Part shown: piece by piece, positions 53,184 through 60,335 of the stretch | Numbering within the stretch: the stretch's first letter is position 1 | How the letters are laid out: every line of letters begins with the position of its first letter | Source: JBBRCX01 sp038204465 | GTDB lineage: Bacteria > Planctomycetota > Phycisphaerae > Tepidisphaerales > Tepidisphaeraceae | DNA length: 60,335 bases | Reading direction: 5' to 3' | Assembly (NCBI GenBank): GCA_038204465.1 | Contig: JBBRCX010000012.1 | Coordinates: forward strand, 1 to 60,335 | Notes under the pieces: generated by a model | The model's database searches: none | What the model saw: only the letters and a program-made list of their open reading frames with translations | What the model was told of the DNA's origin: nothing | Made by a program: the position numbers and the translations under genes

Positions 53184-54919
53184 GGCGCGCGCGCCTTCTC
53201 ATCATTGTGATCATGGTGGCGTCAATCGCGGTCGCAGCGATCACGCGCGATGCGGCGTTGAACATGCAGAGCAACCTGTCTGCCCTGGTCGAGCCGGGAT
53301 GGACCGCGGGCGGCGCAACCATCGCCAGCATGAACAGCTTCGCGCTCGCGCTGCTTCTGGGCGGGCTGCGCGGCCCGCTCGTGATGGTCCTCTGGGCGAG
53401 CAGCGAATCGCAGAAAGCGGACCGCGACCTGGAAGACTTCGATACGAAGGTTGAATGGATCCGCCTTCTGCAGCCGGAGTTCGATACCGTCCACATGTTC
53501 CAGATCTGGAACAAGGCCTACAACATCAGCGCCCAGATGGTAAGCCTGAACAACAAGTACATCTCGATCCTGGACGCGCTCGATTACGCCCGCAGCGTTG
53601 ACCGCACCCGGCCCGACGACATCAACATCCTGAACACGGTGGGGCAGGTGTACTCGCAGAAGCTTGGGAACTCCCAGGAGAAGCGCTATTACCAGGAGCG
53701 GCTGCGCCAGGAAACCGTGCCGCACCCCCCGCGTCAGAAGGCCCAATGGGGCCAGCCGGGATTTCGCCGGCTCGAGATGGACGTCCTGCTCGATGAGCAG
53801 TTCAACCTGCTGCCCGGAGTCACACGCGGACGGCAACCGCGCCCCGGCAACCTGCAGGCACGGATCACTCTTCCTGCGAGTCTGCTGAACGATCTTACTC
53901 AAGCCGCCGAGCAGGTTGGGGTTCAGCTGACGCCTGGGAGCATCAGCGCGGACGTGAAGACTCACACGGCCACCGCGGTTGTAAGCGAAGCGGAAGCGGG
54001 CCGGATCCAGAAGGTGCTCTACGACCCCCATGTCCGATTTGTCTACAGCGATTGGAATACCGGCGCTGACCTGCAGTATCTCGGAAAATATCAGCCGTAT
54101 CCGTTCGGCCTCCCGCCCTTGGCGCTGGGGTACAATTATTACAAGCGCGCGCAGGTGCTTCAGAGCGTTGCCCACCAGAAGGCCCTCCAGATCAGCGCTT
54201 CGTCAATCGACCGCGGTCCGGCGATCGCGCTGAAGCAGTGGGCGGAGGGCGAACTGCTGCGTGGCCAGATCGTTGAGATGAATGCCTATGGCATTAAGGA
54301 GACTGACAAGGGCGCCAGCAATATCCTGTCGACCGAATCGTTCGGCCTGGATCGCGCGCTGAGCGACAAGTCGCGGCTCCCGGTGCTTCTCTACACCTAC
54401 GAGCTGTGCTCGCGCCTCTGCCTCGACGCCATCAGCGAATTTCAGCGGCACATCAGCAACCCGCAATTCCTCTCGCTCGGGCAGTCATACCAGTCCCACG
54501 TCAAGGACCTCACGGCGCATTTCTATCTCACGCGGGCGGATCACGATTACCTTGTCACCGCCCACGGCGCCCCCGCTGAACGCGACTGGCGAGCAGCCAG
54601 CGCGAAGTCAAATTATCAGAAGGCGCAGGATACTTTTGAGGCGATCGTGCTGGAATACTACGTCGACGACGACACCGCCCGGCAGATGTATCCGGCGGGG
54701 TACACCCGCGTGAACATCTCGCAGTTACCTGCTCCTGAACGGGCCGCTCTGTATGACGCCGTTATTCAGACGCTCAATGAAAACGCCACGCCATATGAGG
54801 ACACCACTGAACGGATGGAGTATGAACAATACGTCCATCGCGTCCGCACTCGCCTGCAGGCGCTCGGCGTAGTCCCTGCCGCCGCGTCGCGCCCCGCTAC
54901 CGCCAGCGCTGCCCGGTGA
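53180..54919 (+). CDS. membrane-anchored partner protein of the ABC system
   Basis: A 579-residue protein from a GTG overlapping the permease stop, so translation is coupled. An N-terminal span (LLIIVIMVASIAVAAITRDA) and a second (SFALALLLGGLRGPLVMVLW) are followed by a long helical, TPR-like region (FDTVHMFQIWNKAYNISAQM, YISILDALDYARSVDRTRPD, LNTVGQVYSQKL). A mixed middle part and a helical end follow (FEAIVLEYYVDDDTARQMYP). No family was recognised outside planctomycetes. It probably binds the exported substrate or the permease's large domain. Confidence 0.75.
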   Translation: MRRARLLIIVIMVASIAVAAITRDAALNMQSNLSALVEPGWTAGGATIASMNSFALALLLGGLRGPLVMVLWASSESQKADRDLEDFDTKVEWIRLLQPEFDTVHMFQIWNKAYNISAQMVSLNNKYISILDALDYARSVDRTRPDDINILNTVGQVYSQKLGNSQEKRYYQERLRQETVPHPPRQKAQWGQPGFRRLEMDVLLDEQFNLLPGVTRGRQPRPGNLQARITLPASLLNDLTQAAEQVGVQLTPGSISADVKTHTATAVVSEAEAGRIQKVLYDPHVRFVYSDWNTGADLQYLGKYQPYPFGLPPLALGYNYYKRAQVLQSVAHQKALQISASSIDRGPAIALKQWAEGELLRGQIVEMNAYGIKETDKGASNILSTESFGLDRALSDKSRLPVLLYTYELCSRLCLDAISEFQRHISNPQFLSLGQSYQSHVKDLTAHFYLTRADHDYLVTAHGAPAERDWRAASAKSNYQKAQDTFEAIVLEYYVDDDTARQMYPAGYTRVNISQLPAPERAALYDAVIQTLNENATPYEDTTERMEYEQYVHRVRTRLQALGVVPAAASRPATASAAR

Positions 54920-55026
54920 CCGGCTTCAAGCCGGGATTTCAAGTGGTGAAAGCATCTGAGCCGCCCTAAAATCGAAGGCATCGGTTTTGCTCGAAGGAAA
55001 AAGCGAAACGATCCCGGAGGTGGATC

Positions 55027-55428
55027 ATAACCAGCGAAAAGACCCTTGAAGCGCAATCGCGTCAGGCCCAGACGGCACGACAATTCACCATAGACTCCGC
55101 ACGCCTGCTCGCCAGCACGCGCTGCCACAACGTCTCGATTCTCGATGTTCGGGGCATCTCGCCGGTTACGGATTACCTGATCGTCGCCACGGGTTCGAGC
55201 CCGCGGCAGATGCGCGCGGTGTGTGACCAGGTTGAGGAGCTCGGCGAGCCGCAGAACTTCCGCGCCCTCTCGCGCTCTGGCGACGACGGCGGCAACTGGA
55301 TTGTCGTCGATTTCGTCGATGTGGTCCTTCACGTCTTCAGCCAGGACGCCCGCCTCTTTTACGATCTGGACAACCTCTGGGGCGACGCCAAGCGCGTCGA
55401 GTGGCGCGACGAGACGTCGGCAAGCTGA
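55027..55428 (+). CDS. rsfS: ribosome silencing factor RsfS, non-AUG start
   Basis: A protein of about 133 residues that binds ribosomal protein uL14 and blocks subunit joining when nutrients are short. Family motifs: DSARLLASTRCHNVSILDVR, SPVTDYLIVATGSSPRQMRA, NWIVVDFVDVVLHVFSQDAR, FYDLDNLWGDAKRVEW. The frame is open from an in-frame stop at 54967, and no ATG, GTG or TTG precedes the conserved part. GGAGG at 55016-55020 lies six bases before ATA at 55027 (or three before ATC at 55024). Either a rare AUA/AUC start is used or a base is in error. Confidence 0.9.
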   Translation: MTSEKTLEAQSRQAQTARQFTIDSARLLASTRCHNVSILDVRGISPVTDYLIVATGSSPRQMRAVCDQVEELGEPQNFRALSRSGDDGGNWIVVDFVDVVLHVFSQDARLFYDLDNLWGDAKRVEWRDETSAS

Positions 55429-55576
55429 CGCTGGAGGCAACGGCGAGGGCCGAGGGACGACAGCTTCCGCGACCAGCGGCTGCGAACCGGTTCCGAGGGC
55501 TGTAGGTGCTCAATGAGCGGGTCTTGCCGTTCTTCCTTTGCACGCTTGCGCGTCGGCAGGTTAAAATAGGACGATC

Positions 55577-56359
55577 ATGACGACCACCGCCGCCCAATCG
55601 AAGAGCGCCCCTCCGCTCTCCGCGGAGCAGGTTGAAACCTATCACCGCGACGGGTTCCTCGTGGTGCCCAAGCTGTACGAGCCCGAGACGATGCTCGAAT
55701 GGAAGCGCCGCGTGCTCGCGTTGCTCGAGGCGGAGAAGTTCGCGGACAAGTCGGGGGTGCGCGTGTTCTGGGAGAACACGCTGCCGGACTATTTCCGCGC
55801 GGCCATGTCGGACGAGCGGGCTGTTCCGATCCTCAAGCAACTCATCGGACCCGACGTGGAGTTCCTCAGCGTCAAGGCCGTCTTCAAGAACGACTCGACG
55901 CGCTTTCAATCGCCCTGGCACCAGGACTGGTTCTACTGGCATGGCGCCAACAAGACTTCGGCGTGGATCGCGCTGGATGATGCCCGCGTCGAAAACGGCG
56001 CGCTGATGATGATCCCCGGCACGCACCATGGGCCGATGAAGATGAAGCACACCGAAGGCAACGCGTTTGTATTCCAGATTGCCGATGAGGAACTCGAGGG
56101 GCTGCCCGTTCGCACTCTCGAGATCGGGCGCGGCGGGGCGGTCTTCTTCAGCGATCTGGCGGTCCACAGCTCGCACCCAAACAGCACCGGAAAAGACCGC
56201 TGGGCGTTTATCTCGACCTACCGCGACGGCTCGGTCAAAGACGACTCGCTCGTGTGGAAAAGCTCGTTGGTCGTCAGCGGGAAGAGCGTGAACCCGCCGA
56301 GGCGCGAAAGCGGCGACGCGAGCGACCCTGCCCTCTCGGGCGCGGCAATTCAGAAATAA
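55577..56359 (+). CDS. phytanoyl-CoA dioxygenase family protein
   Basis: A 260-residue Fe(II)/2-oxoglutarate oxygenase. The iron-binding facial triad is HQDW (in QSPWHQDWFYWHG) and the distal histidine in DLAVHSSHPNSTGKDRW; an arginine for 2-oxoglutarate follows in the C-terminal strand. The N-terminal YHRDGFLVVPKLYEPETMLE is typical. Members hydroxylate small molecules; the substrate is not evident. A weak promoter (TTGCAC, 18 bases, TAAAAT at 55562-55567) ends ten bases before the ATG, so the transcript may be almost leaderless. Confidence 0.88.
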   Translation: MTTTAAQSKSAPPLSAEQVETYHRDGFLVVPKLYEPETMLEWKRRVLALLEAEKFADKSGVRVFWENTLPDYFRAAMSDERAVPILKQLIGPDVEFLSVKAVFKNDSTRFQSPWHQDWFYWHGANKTSAWIALDDARVENGALMMIPGTHHGPMKMKHTEGNAFVFQIADEELEGLPVRTLEIGRGGAVFFSDLAVHSSHPNSTGKDRWAFISTYRDGSVKDDSLVWKSSLVVSGKSVNPPRRESGDASDPALSGAAIQK

Positions 56360-56425
56360 CCAGGACGCCGAGCAGCAATTCAGAAATAGTCGGCACGGCC
56401 GAGTCGAACTCTCGTGGTGCGTGCC

Positions 56426-57637
56426 TCATCCGCGCGCTGGGCGGACATGCGTTGCCGAAGGGACGTCACGAAGGGATTGGAGCTCTTTCAGACGCCGGCC
56501 CGTCGGGGGTTTCTTTGTCTTCATCATTTCCATGAACGCGTCGAACAGGTACGCGGCGTCGTGGGGGCCGGGGCTGGCCTCGGGGTGGTATTGAACGCTG
56601 AAGATCGGCAGCTTGCCATGCCGGAAGCCTTCAACCGTGCTGTCGTTCAAGTTCATGTGCGTCACGACCCCGCCATGTGACTCGAGCGACTTCTGCTCGA
56701 CGGCGAAGCCGTGGTTCTGGCTGGTGATTTCTACGCGGCCGGTGTCGAGGTTCTTCACCGGCTGGTTTCCCCCGCGGTGGCCGAACTTCAGCTTGTAGGT
56801 GCTGGCCCCGATCGCGCGGCCGAGGAGCTGGTGGCCCAGGCAGATGCCGAAGATCGGCAGCTTGTCCAGCAGTCCCTGGAGGGGCTTGACCGCATAGTCG
56901 AGCGCAGCCGGGTCGCCCGGGCCATTGGACACGAACAGCCCGTCGGGGCGGTGCTTCATGATCTCTTCGGCGCTGCTGTCGGCCGGCAGGACGGTGACCT
57001 TCACGCCGCGCTCCGTGAGGTGGCGGAGGATGTTGTGCTTGGCGCCGCAATCCAGGGCGACCACATGCAGGCCATCGCCGCGCTCGACGCGACCCAGCCG
57101 CCAGTCACCCTGGTCCTCATCCCACTCATAAGGCTTGTCCGGCATGACCGCCTGCACCCAGTCGGCGCCTGCCATCGTCGCGGCGCGGCGGGCGCGCTCG
57201 ACCAGGGCGACGTCGTCCGACATTTCAGTGGACAGAATTCCGCGCATCGCGCCGCTGATGCGGAGCTTTCGCGTCAGGGCGCGCGTGTCGATCCCCTCGA
57301 TGGCGATAATCCGATTCTGCCTCAGGTACTCATCGAGGCCCAGATCGGCGCGGTAATTGGAATACGCGGGCGGCAACTCCTTCACGACGAACCCGGCCAC
57401 GTGCGGCTGGCGGCTCTCGACGTCCTGCCGGTTGATGCCGTAGTTGCCGATGAGGGGGTAGGTCATCGTCACGATCTGTCCCTTGTAAGAGGGGTCGGTG
57501 AGGATCTCCTGGTAGCCGGTCATTGAGGTGTTGAAGACGACCTCTCCCTCTGACGTGCCGGTGCCGCCAAAGCCCCGGCCGGTAAAGACCGTCCCATCCT
57601 CCAACGCCAGCTTCGCAACCGTCCGAGCCTGATTCAT
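56426..57637 (-). CDS. carA: carbamoyl-phosphate synthase small subunit
   Basis: A 403-residue glutaminase subunit making ammonia for carbamoyl phosphate, shared by arginine and pyrimidine synthesis. The N-terminal domain has FNTSMTGYQEILTDPSYKGQ and GIDTRALTRKLR. The GATase domain has the cysteine nucleophile in FGICLGHQLLGRA, and histidine and glutamate in SVQYHPEASPGPHD. The arginine genes argB and argF lie elsewhere in the window; carB is not here. Confidence 0.96.
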   Translation of the reverse strand: MNQARTVAKLALEDGTVFTGRGFGGTGTSEGEVVFNTSMTGYQEILTDPSYKGQIVTMTYPLIGNYGINRQDVESRQPHVAGFVVKELPPAYSNYRADLGLDEYLRQNRIIAIEGIDTRALTRKLRISGAMRGILSTEMSDDVALVERARRAATMAGADWVQAVMPDKPYEWDEDQGDWRLGRVERGDGLHVVALDCGAKHNILRHLTERGVKVTVLPADSSAEEIMKHRPDGLFVSNGPGDPAALDYAVKPLQGLLDKLPIFGICLGHQLLGRAIGASTYKLKFGHRGGNQPVKNLDTGRVEITSQNHGFAVEQKSLESHGGVVTHMNLNDSTVEGFRHGKLPIFSVQYHPEASPGPHDAAYLFDAFMEMMKTKKPPTGRRLKELQSLRDVPSATHVRPARG

Positions 57638-57670
57638 CGCGGCGGATTATAGGTGTTTACGGTGGGGAAT

Positions 57671-57905
57671 CGAGATGCCTTTTGGACGAGGGATCGTGAC
57701 CCGCTCTGCGCTCGCCAGCGGCGCGCGGACAGATCCCCTGCGGCGCTTGGGACCGTCTCGGAGAGCAACGGCCGGTGGTGAAGAATTTCTAATCCCTCTC
57801 GTGGAGATCGGTCGATACATCGACCAAGGCTGTGGGTCTCCGGGCGTTATGCCCGGGCAGCCTGTTTAAGGGACCGGTGTTACGGCGAGCACCGGTCTCT
57901 TTTTT
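57671..57905 (+). ncRNA. candidate structured RNA with intrinsic terminator
   Basis: Between carA (minus, starting at 57637) and the end of the next minus-strand gene (57924) the plus strand holds a chain of stems. CGAGATG (57671-57677) pairs with CGTCTCG (57754-57760). Inside it GGGATC (57690-57695) pairs with GATCCC (57732-57737). GGAGA-C (57803) pairs with G-TCTCC (57835), enclosing hairpin GGTCGA/TCGACC (57810-57825). CCGGGC/GCCCGG lies at 57840-57856. A terminator hairpin with TCTTTTTT ends it. No coding sequence was seen and it matches no RNA known to me. Promoter not identified, so the 5' end is uncertain. Confidence 0.5.
57872..57905 (+). terminator. rho-independent terminator, plus strand
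   Basis: GACCGGTG (57872-57879) pairs with CACCGGTC (57890-57897) around a ten-base loop and is followed by TCTTTTTT. The T-run is on the plus strand only, so it ends a plus-strand transcript, yet no plus-strand gene lies upstream in the gap. This is the main support for the RNA candidate before it. Confidence 0.85.
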
Positions 57906-57923
57906 GCGCGCATGTTGGGCGAA

Positions 57924-59165
57924 CTAAGAAGGAATCGGACCTCCCGGCGCAGCCGTCGGCTCCGTAGCGGGGGCTGTTGAAGGCATCGTCGCGGGGATCT
58001 GCTCGGGGGGCTTCTCACGAAGCAGCGCGGGCTCGATCCAGTCCAGGTGATCGTCAACGTGCTTGCCATTCCCGTAGTCCACCTCGAGGGTCAGCTTCTT
58101 TGCCGCGCCAAGGTCGATCGTGACGACGGGCCACAACGTCCCCGCACGCACCTTAGGCTGTTCATGCACCAACTTCCCGTCGAGGAGGATGCGCACGGTC
58201 ACATCGCCGCGCGGGCAGTCGTCGTTAATACCGTACTGTGTGCGGAACGCGGCGGCGTTGCCGTCGAGCGGGTAGCTGAGGCGCGAGAAGGAGTGCACTC
58301 CGATCCCGCGGCGGAAGACCCGGCCGCCGCACATCAGCTCACCGCCGCTGACCGAGCGGTCGATTCTCACGAGCGATGAAGGCTCGCCCAGAAACGGAAT
58401 GTAGACGCTCTCGCTCGGCGTCCGCGAAGTAAGGAACGAGACCGGGCCGTTCACCTGCTCGATGCCCGTCACGCGAGAGAGATCGATCGACCTCAGGTTG
58501 TCTTTCCCGAGGGTCAGGTCGAGCTTCGCGCCATCGAGCTTCAACTTCGGACCGACGATGGACGAGCCGTCGTCGAGGCGAACGCGATAGCCCCGCTCCC
58601 CCGCCGCCTTCGCGCCTGCCGCCGCCGCAAACCAGACCGATGCGATCGAATCGATCGGCACGGCCTGCACGTCGCCCGACTCGGCTTTCACGCTGATCTT
58701 GCCTTCCTCCATTCCCGCGATGATGCCGCGGACGGTGTCGCCATTGACCAGCTTCACCGTGTCCTCGGTGCGCTTGAGATCCGGGGGCTGCTGTCCCGGT
58801 TTGGTGATCGCGACGAGCCGGCTCAGCGGGACCTGGATCTCACCGATCGCGGCGCTTTGCCAGGAGATCTGGTCGTTCTTGATCCCCAGCGGCTCACCGC
58901 CGAGGAGATCGCCGCCGGACATGTGCAGCATGAATTTCCCGGTGGGCACGCCTGCGCCGCGCGAGCGGTCGAGCTGCAGAAAAGAATCCGCCGGCACGAC
59001 GCGCTCCTCGGACTGCGCGCGGACGACGCGCACTCCCGAATCGTCGATCGACTTGAGCGTGACCGGCTCCGATTTGAAGTCGGCCGTCGTCAACGTCCAA
59101 TCCTGCCCGCGCGCGGCGCCGCCGAGCATGAGAAGGAAAAGCGTTCCACGGAGGAATTGTCGCAT
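57924..59165 (-). CDS. secreted NPCBM-domain protein
   Basis: A 413-residue exported protein (signal MRQFLRGTLFLLMLGGAARG). The first half contains several short strand-rich modules (FMLHMSGGDLLGGEPLGIKN, VKLVNGDTVRGIIAGMEEGK, YRVRLDDGSSIVGPKLKLDG). The second half is an NPCBM-like domain (GGRVFRRGIGVHSFSRLSYP, NDDCPRGDVTVRILLDGKLV), which usually binds carbohydrate. A Pro/Thr/Ala tail ends it. The ATG at 59165 starts the signal peptide; the frame to 59282 overlaps the upstream gene. It follows the prenyltransferase-repeat gene by 16 bases, so one transcript is likely. Confidence 0.85.
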   Translation of the reverse strand: MRQFLRGTLFLLMLGGAARGQDWTLTTADFKSEPVTLKSIDDSGVRVVRAQSEERVVPADSFLQLDRSRGAGVPTGKFMLHMSGGDLLGGEPLGIKNDQISWQSAAIGEIQVPLSRLVAITKPGQQPPDLKRTEDTVKLVNGDTVRGIIAGMEEGKISVKAESGDVQAVPIDSIASVWFAAAAGAKAAGERGYRVRLDDGSSIVGPKLKLDGAKLDLTLGKDNLRSIDLSRVTGIEQVNGPVSFLTSRTPSESVYIPFLGEPSSLVRIDRSVSGGELMCGGRVFRRGIGVHSFSRLSYPLDGNAAAFRTQYGINDDCPRGDVTVRILLDGKLVHEQPKVRAGTLWPVVTIDLGAAKKLTLEVDYGNGKHVDDHLDWIEPALLREKPPEQIPATMPSTAPATEPTAAPGGPIPS

Positions 59166-59181
59166 GGATTCCCTCGATCGC

Positions 59182-60273
59182 TCAGCTGCCGGGCCCCTTG
59201 CCTGCATAGACGGGCAGGTAACGGTTGGGCATCTGGAGGATGATAAGCGCCATCGCCGTCGCGTACTCGGGCCCCGCCTCACCTGTCCATGAGCCGTCCT
59301 TGTCCTGACGCGCGATCAGCTGGTCGCGCACGGTGGGATAGAATTTCGCCCAGTAATCGCCGCCCGCGAGAAACATCGCCTGCACGGCGTAATAGTTGGC
59401 GTAGAAATACATCCCTTCGACGCCCTGGCCGGGCGCGCCGCCGGTCGGAAAGCGGCTGAGATAATCGAGGCCTCGAGCGAGCTCGTTGCCCTCGAAGATG
59501 CCCGCGTAGTAGAGGGACGCGACGCCGGCGGCGGTGCGTCCGAAACCGGAGTTGCTCATTCCCGGCTGGTAGCTGAATCCTCCGTCGCCGTTCTGGCAGC
59601 TGCGGACGTAGCGGATCGAGCGATCGATGACTTCCTTCTCAACCTTGATCCCGGCGTCGCGCGCGGCGCGAAGGGCCATAACCTGGCAGATGGTGACGCT
59701 GATGTCCGCGTCCAGGGGCACGGGCGTGTAGCGCCAGCCGCCCTGCGGATTCTGCGTCTTCTGGATGAGACGTACAGCGCGCTGCAGCTTCTCCTTCACC
59801 TCGTCATCGCCGGTCATGCCGTAGACTTCGCCGAGGAAGAGCGTGGCGAAGCCGTGGCCGTACATGGAGCCGGAGCCGGCGTCGTTGGCGATGAGGCCCG
59901 ACTGCTGGCAGCTATTCATCACATATTGAAGGCGCTCCGCCACTTCCTTGCCGAAGCGCCCGCGTCCCGGCAGGTTGCCCGCCTGCATAAACGCCAGGCC
60001 CTGAAGCGCGGTGATTCCCGGCGGGCTCTCGCTGGCGCCCGCGCCCGGCCTCCGGCTCGCCAGGTAAACCAGCCCGGCCTCGACCGCCTTCTGCTGTTGC
60101 GGCGTGATCTCATCGCCGCGCACCTGATTCGGGCGTTCGCTGATGGTCGCGGCGCTTCCGTCCGTTGCGGTTCGCGAGGCGCGCGGCTCGGCCCGGACAG
60201 CCGATACGAACGGCGCCAGCCACAGCGCCGCGGCGAGGGCGATCACGTAATGTGGCCGGTTGAGATGAAGCAT
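59182..60273 (-). CDS. secreted prenyltransferase/squalene-cyclase-repeat protein
   Basis: A 363-residue exported protein (signal ALAAALWLAPFVSAVRA). It has repeated alpha/alpha-toroid units with QxxGW-like ends: QNPQGGWRYTPV, CQNGDGGFSYQPG, QDKDGSWTGEAG. This fold is shared by terpene cyclases, prenyltransferase beta subunits and complement-like proteins. The catalytic DxDD of squalene-hopene cyclases is missing, and the secreted location argues against lipid cyclisation. Its C-terminus YAGKGPGS recurs at the end of the next gene upstream, so the two are tandem paralogs. Confidence 0.85.
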   Translation of the reverse strand: MLHLNRPHYVIALAAALWLAPFVSAVRAEPRASRTATDGSAATISERPNQVRGDEITPQQQKAVEAGLVYLASRRPGAGASESPPGITALQGLAFMQAGNLPGRGRFGKEVAERLQYVMNSCQQSGLIANDAGSGSMYGHGFATLFLGEVYGMTGDDEVKEKLQRAVRLIQKTQNPQGGWRYTPVPLDADISVTICQVMALRAARDAGIKVEKEVIDRSIRYVRSCQNGDGGFSYQPGMSNSGFGRTAAGVASLYYAGIFEGNELARGLDYLSRFPTGGAPGQGVEGMYFYANYYAVQAMFLAGGDYWAKFYPTVRDQLIARQDKDGSWTGEAGPEYATAMALIILQMPNRYLPVYAGKGPGS

Positions 60274-60307
60274 CGAATTATTGTGCGCGTTTGCTCGATT
60301 GCGGCGG

Positions 60308-60335
60308 CTAACTTCCCGGTCCCTTGCCGGAATAA
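60308..60335 (-). CDS. C-terminal end of a tandem paralog (partial)
   Basis: Only the last eight codons and the stop lie in the window: minus-strand reading gives YSGKGPGS then TAG at 60310-60308. This equals the YAGKGPGS end of the prenyltransferase-repeat protein 35 bases downstream in all but one residue. It is therefore very probably a second copy of that gene, on the same strand. Confidence 0.6.

Noticed and set aside
57671..57905. Identification of the RNA candidate as 6S, SRP or tmRNA
   Set aside because: The signature sequences of SRP RNA, tmRNA and RNase P are absent, and the 6S-like rod is too short; left as unassigned.

Overview
The window looks like a chromosomal stretch of a high-GC, diderm planctomycete, most likely of the class Phycisphaerae. 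Four things point there: a tandem family of small membrane proteins, one with the CxxCGYDLRAT-type tail common in that class; a PEP-CTERM protein; a TPR protein carrying two RNA-polymerase alpha-CTD domains; and a very large signal peptidase I. A bamA-skp-lpxD cluster shows that an outer membrane with lipid A is made. The lineage is inferred from gene families, not from rRNA, which is absent.

Layout. 1-5300: an AIPR-type abortive-infection gene with a disturbed 5' end, an AT-rich palindrome, three overlapping paralogous membrane-protein genes and small unknown genes. 5668-7878: a SpoIID-like lipoprotein and the TPR/alpha-CTD protein (minus strand). 8019-9345: tRNA-Leu(CAG) with a clear promoter, and a PEP-CTERM gene between two hairpin repeats. 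9577-12880: a secreted HEWGTFT protein, a nucleotide-sugar epimerase and a HAD phosphatase. 13058-16410: ECF-like sigma factor, probable anti-sigma protein and signal peptidase I. 16475-27744: a long minus-strand block (RDD protein, lipoprotein, two small conserved proteins, cyclodeaminase-like protein, M16 protease, response regulator, glutaredoxin-like protein, TIM-barrel isomerase, a BshC-like protein and a glycosyltransferase). 27972-30604: RluA pseudouridine synthase, argF and argB. 30799-34274: a TIM-barrel isomerase with a divergent RnfC/RnfD pair. 34336-38005: a promoter/boxA-like leader, dxr and an rseP-type protease. 38111-40122: MnmE-like GTPase, type III pantothenate kinase, tRNA-Leu(CAA). 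40446-44386: TPR/OGT-like transferase and a glycoside-hydrolase-like gene with a 130-bp in-frame duplication. 44514-48798: bamA, skp, lpxD. 48871-55428: thioesterase, a second promoter/boxA-like leader, rpsU, a three-gene ABC export system and rsfS with no standard start codon. 55577-60335: dioxygenase, carA, a candidate structured RNA with terminator, an NPCBM protein and two tandem prenyltransferase-repeat proteins, the second cut by the window end.

The most unusual signals are four. Two matching intergenic modules 15 kb apart (sigma-70-like promoter with 16-bp spacer, boxA-like element, GGTCCACGA, CAAAGCCC repeats) precede dxr and rpsU. An orphan RnfC/RnfD pair has lost its recognisable cofactor motifs. 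A TPR protein carries two alpha-CTDs. A structured + strand RNA candidate lies between carA and the NPCBM gene. All functional statements rest on motif recognition by eye; no database search was run.
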